Shown here in pieces: positions 5,830 to 7,937 of a stretch of DNA of 7,937 nucleotides (positions are counted from its first letter, which is position 1; each line of letters begins with the position of its first letter). The position numbers and the translations under genes are program-made. This DNA is from Nitrosotalea sp. (GTDB lineage Archaea; Halobacteriota; Syntropharchaeia; Alkanophagales; Methanospirareceae): positions 1 through 7,937 of the forward strand of contig DYFG01000074.1 in assembly GCA_020725315.1 (NCBI GenBank), read 5' to 3'. A model generated the notes under the pieces. It had not been told where the DNA came from. It made no database searches and saw only the letters and a program-made list of their open reading frames with translations.

Positions 5830-6659
5830 AACTCAACCACACCCTCGTACACCTTTTCCGCAGGACCGGTAAGATACGCACCTTCCTCCCTTATCTCCAC
5901 GATCAGATCCCCGCCCTCTGTATGCACGATGATCGGCGCACCTCTGTTTACATACCCAAGCGCATTCAGCGCAAGCACGGACGCGGTTGACCCCGTTCCG
6001 CACGATAATGTCTCTCCCACTCCACGTTCATACGTCCTCACACTGATCTCATTCTCATTCTTCGCTCTTCGTACCACAAAATTAACATTAGTCCTGTTAG
6101 GAGACGCCTTATGTGATTCTATGCCTTCCCCCACGGTATCAATATCCAGCCCTTCAAAGGAATCAGCAATAACAACGGCGTGAGGATTGCCAAGATTTAA
6201 CGAAGTCAGCTTGATCTCACCAATTTGCTCATTCACATAAAACAACTCATCTATTCTCGTAAAGACCGGCTTTCCCATAAAAACCCTGATCGAAGTTACC
6301 ACGTCTCTTTCATCAACCTCCACTTCGGGCACAATCAATCCAGCTAACGTCTCTACGTTTATTCTCTTCTTCTGCACAATCCCTTTTTCATACACATATT
6401 TGGCAAAGCACCGTATTCCGTTTCCACTCATCTCCGCCTCTGAACCATCAGCATTGAAAACGAGCATCCGCACGTCATACGAGCCCGAAGTGGGTTTACA
6501 AAGGAATAAAACGCCGTCAGCACCTACCGAGAATCTTCTTCGGCACAAAGATCGGATGATTTCTCCCTTCTTTTCTTCTGGTATTCCCTCTTCCAGGTCA
6601 TCTATCAGAATGAAATCGTTACCACAGCCGTGCATCTTGGTGAATCTAACTCTCGTCAT
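5826..6659 (-). CDS. dapF: Diaminopimelate epimerase
   Basis: Converts LL-diaminopimelate to meso-diaminopimelate in lysine synthesis, without a cofactor, using two active-site thiols. The 277-residue protein shows both symmetrical halves: FTKMHGCGNDFILID (6-20), the first active-site region NADGSEAEMSGNGIRC (69-84), NLGNPHAVV (155-163), and the second region ERGVGETLSCGTGS (211-224) with Cys220. In the usual family motif (NxDGSxxxxCGNG) the first catalytic Cys is here Ser78, codon AGT at 6426-6428; Cys84 six residues later is the nearest thiol. Everything else, including substrate contacts Asn69, Asn155, Arg211-like and the CGTGS loop, appears kept, so the protein looks intact. It follows dapL by 19 bases and overlaps the citG-like gene. 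AGGGT about seven bases before the ATG may serve as ribosome site. Length matches the family (about 270-290). Confidence 0.95.
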   Translation of the reverse strand: MTRVRFTKMHGCGNDFILIDDLEEGIPEEKKGEIIRSLCRRRFSVGADGVLFLCKPTSGSYDVRMLVFNADGSEAEMSGNGIRCFAKYVYEKGIVQKKRINVETLAGLIVPEVEVDERDVVTSIRVFMGKPVFTRIDELFYVNEQIGEIKLTSLNLGNPHAVVIADSFEGLDIDTVGEGIESHKASPNRTNVNFVVRRAKNENEISVRTYERGVGETLSCGTGSTASVLALNALGYVNRGAPIIVHTEGGDLIVEIREEGAYLTGPAEKVYEGVVEL

Positions 6660-6678
6660 CTTTTACCCTGTTGCCCCT

Positions 6679-7872
6679 CTATAAGTTCAGTCCTTTTATC
6701 CGTTCACACGCTTCCTTTATCCTTTCTACACTTACACAGAGGGCAAGCCGAATAAATCCTTCCCCCTGCTCTCCAAACCCTATACCCGGTGTTACAACCA
6801 GACCTGCACGTTCCAGCAAGAACAGGGAGAACTGAATAGAGGGCGAAGAAGCGAAATCTCTAACTTGAGGGACCTTTGCCCAGAGATAGAACGTAGCTTT
6901 TGGCTTTTTCACCTCTATACCCGCGGATCTTAACCCTTCAACTAAAATATCTCTTCTTTCTCGATAAATCTCCACATTGCTCGTTACACAGTCCTGTGGA
7001 CCGGCTAACGCCGCTATTCCCGCTACCTGGACAGTCTGGAAAGTCCCGGAATCAACATTGGTCTTCACAATCCTCAGACCTTTTAATATCTCAGAATTAC
7101 CTACAGCGAAGCCTATCCGCCATCCCGTCATGTTATAGGCCTTGGATAGCGAGTTAAACTCGATACCTACCTCCTTTGCACCATCGACTGCCAGAAAACT
7201 TGGTGCATCATATCCGTCAAACGTGAGCTCGGAGTAAGGGTTATCATGGAGAATGATGACATCGTTCTCAAGCGCGAAATCTACCACCTCTTCAAAGAAT
7301 GATTTTTCGACGGTCGCCGCAGTGGGATTATTTGGATAATTTAAGAAGATGATTTTTGCTTTCCGCGCTACTTCCTTATCTATGCGTTCCCAGTCCGGCT
7401 TAAATTCGTTCTCTTCTGTTAAAGGGACTGAATGAGGTATTGAATTCGCCAATACCACGGCATTGTTATATACGGGATATGCAGGCTCCGGGACAAGAGC
7501 AATATCGCCCGGGTCTAAAAATGCAAATGCTGAATGCGCTATCCCCTCCTTTGATCCTATCAACGTGAGAACCTCATCCTCGGCATCGAGCGTAACGTGC
7601 TTTCTGTGGTTATACCATGCCGCTACCGCTTCACGGAAAGAGAGCATCCCTTCGTAAGAGGGATATCTATGATTTAACGGGTCTTTCGCGGCGTGGCAAG
7701 CTGCTTCTACTATGTGCGAAGGCGTCGGCAAATCGGGATCACCGATACCTAAGTCTATTATATCCCCACCTCGCTTCCCCGCTTTCTTCTTCCTCTCATC
7801 CAATTCCGCAAAAAGATAAGGAGGCAGAGAACGTATTCTTCTTGCATATATCTCCCTCATAAGTTTTACCAT
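6679..7872 (-). CDS. dapL: LL-diaminopimelate aminotransferase (class I/II PLP aminotransferase)
   Basis: Transfers an amino group from glutamate to tetrahydrodipicolinate, giving LL-diaminopimelate in one step and bypassing the succinylated or acetylated intermediates. The 397-residue protein is a fold-type I aminotransferase: LGIGDPDLPTP (41-51), RYPSYEG (69-75), GSKEGI (106-111) for phosphate contact, EPAYPVYNNA (129-138), NYPNNPT (178-184), DNPYSEL (210-216, PLP Asp and Tyr) and NSLSKAYNMTGWRIGF (240-255) with the PLP lysine Lys244 and Arg252. A second substrate arginine is in GFIRLAL near the C-terminus. Direct linkage to dapF makes DapL the preferred call over the very similar alanine and aspartate aminotransferases. 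An alternative start at Met5 (7858-7860) fits the family N-terminus equally well; neither ATG has a clear ribosome site. A TATA box lies just upstream, so this is the operon's first gene. Confidence 0.9.
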   Translation of the reverse strand: MVKLMREIYARRIRSLPPYLFAELDERKKKAGKRGGDIIDLGIGDPDLPTPSHIVEAACHAAKDPLNHRYPSYEGMLSFREAVAAWYNHRKHVTLDAEDEVLTLIGSKEGIAHSAFAFLDPGDIALVPEPAYPVYNNAVVLANSIPHSVPLTEENEFKPDWERIDKEVARKAKIIFLNYPNNPTAATVEKSFFEEVVDFALENDVIILHDNPYSELTFDGYDAPSFLAVDGAKEVGIEFNSLSKAYNMTGWRIGFAVGNSEILKGLRIVKTNVDSGTFQTVQVAGIAALAGPQDCVTSNVEIYRERRDILVEGLRSAGIEVKKPKATFYLWAKVPQVRDFASSPSIQFSLFLLERAGLVVTPGIGFGEQGEGFIRLALCVSVERIKEACERIKGLNL

Positions 7873-7913
7873 GGCTCTATCGTTGATGGTTATTAACCCT
7901 TTTGTTCTTGTAC

Positions 7914-7924
7914 GTATATTTAAA
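7914..7924 (-). promoter_or_regulatory. TATA box of the dapL-dapF-citG-like operon
   Basis: The minus strand reads TTTAAATATAC, a typical archaeal box A, with a weak BRE-like GGA before it. Transcription would start around 7890-7895, giving a leader of about 20 bases to the first ATG or 33 to Met5. No operator-like repeat is obvious in the short upstream stretch before the window ends. Confidence 0.5.
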
Positions 7925-7937
7925 TCCGTAGAACTAG

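Noticed and set aside
5569..6183. Open frame of 204 codons on the plus strand spanning the dapF/citG-like junction
   Set aside because: Low-complexity Ser/Thr-rich translation crossing two well-supported genes on the other strand; no ribosome site or motif.
1..7937. Search for tRNA, rRNA, transposase, toxin-antitoxin, restriction or other defence genes
   Set aside because: No tRNA-like cloverleaf, insertion-sequence ends, or known defence domains were seen on either strand; all larger genes are housekeeping or metabolic.

Overview
The window looks like a piece of a euryarchaeal genome, most likely from the Methanomicrobia or the related anaerobic methane- and alkane-oxidising lineages. The assignment rests on gene content: an AqpM-type aquaporin, a UPF0147 protein, a YGR210-type OBG GTPase with a C-terminal TGS domain, a Clp1/Grc3-type polynucleotide kinase, and lysine synthesis through DapL. 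Archaeal TATA boxes mixed with Shine-Dalgarno sites agree with this. No rRNA, tRNA, CRISPR array, transposase or phage gene is visible, and nothing resembles a defence island. I judge this mainly as an ordinary housekeeping region with some details worth a second look.

Left part (1-2180). On the minus strand at the left edge lies the N-terminus of a PAC2-family protein. It breaks off after about 47 residues, and the remaining bases to the edge read in another frame like the middle of an Elp3-type radical SAM protein. The switch lies at or near a GATC. Divergent from it is a small cytoplasmic glycerophosphodiester phosphodiesterase. A GlcG/HbpS-like (DUF336) gene and an aqpM-like aquaporin follow on the minus strand, 57 bases apart and probably cotranscribed from a clear TATA promoter. 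The phosphodiesterase and the aquaporin converge.

Middle part (2181-4953). A minus-strand pair encodes the UPF0147 protein and the YGR210-type GTPase, almost touching; both suggest translation or ribosome-linked roles. A divergent plus-strand gene encodes a Clp1/Grc3-type kinase that would act on RNA 5' ends. About 120 bases then separate it from the next, convergent gene. These hold one long perfect-loop hairpin and three copies of a short GC-rich palindrome.

Right part (4954-7937). A minus-strand operon dapL-dapF-(citG-like) reads inward from a TATA box near the right edge. DapL converts tetrahydrodipicolinate to LL-diaminopimelate, and DapF epimerises that to meso-diaminopimelate for lysine. 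The third gene is a CitG/MdcB-family protein joined to dapF by an ATGA overlap, and its substrate in archaea is unclear. DapF carries Ser where the family's first catalytic Cys is expected, which is the most testable protein-level oddity here.
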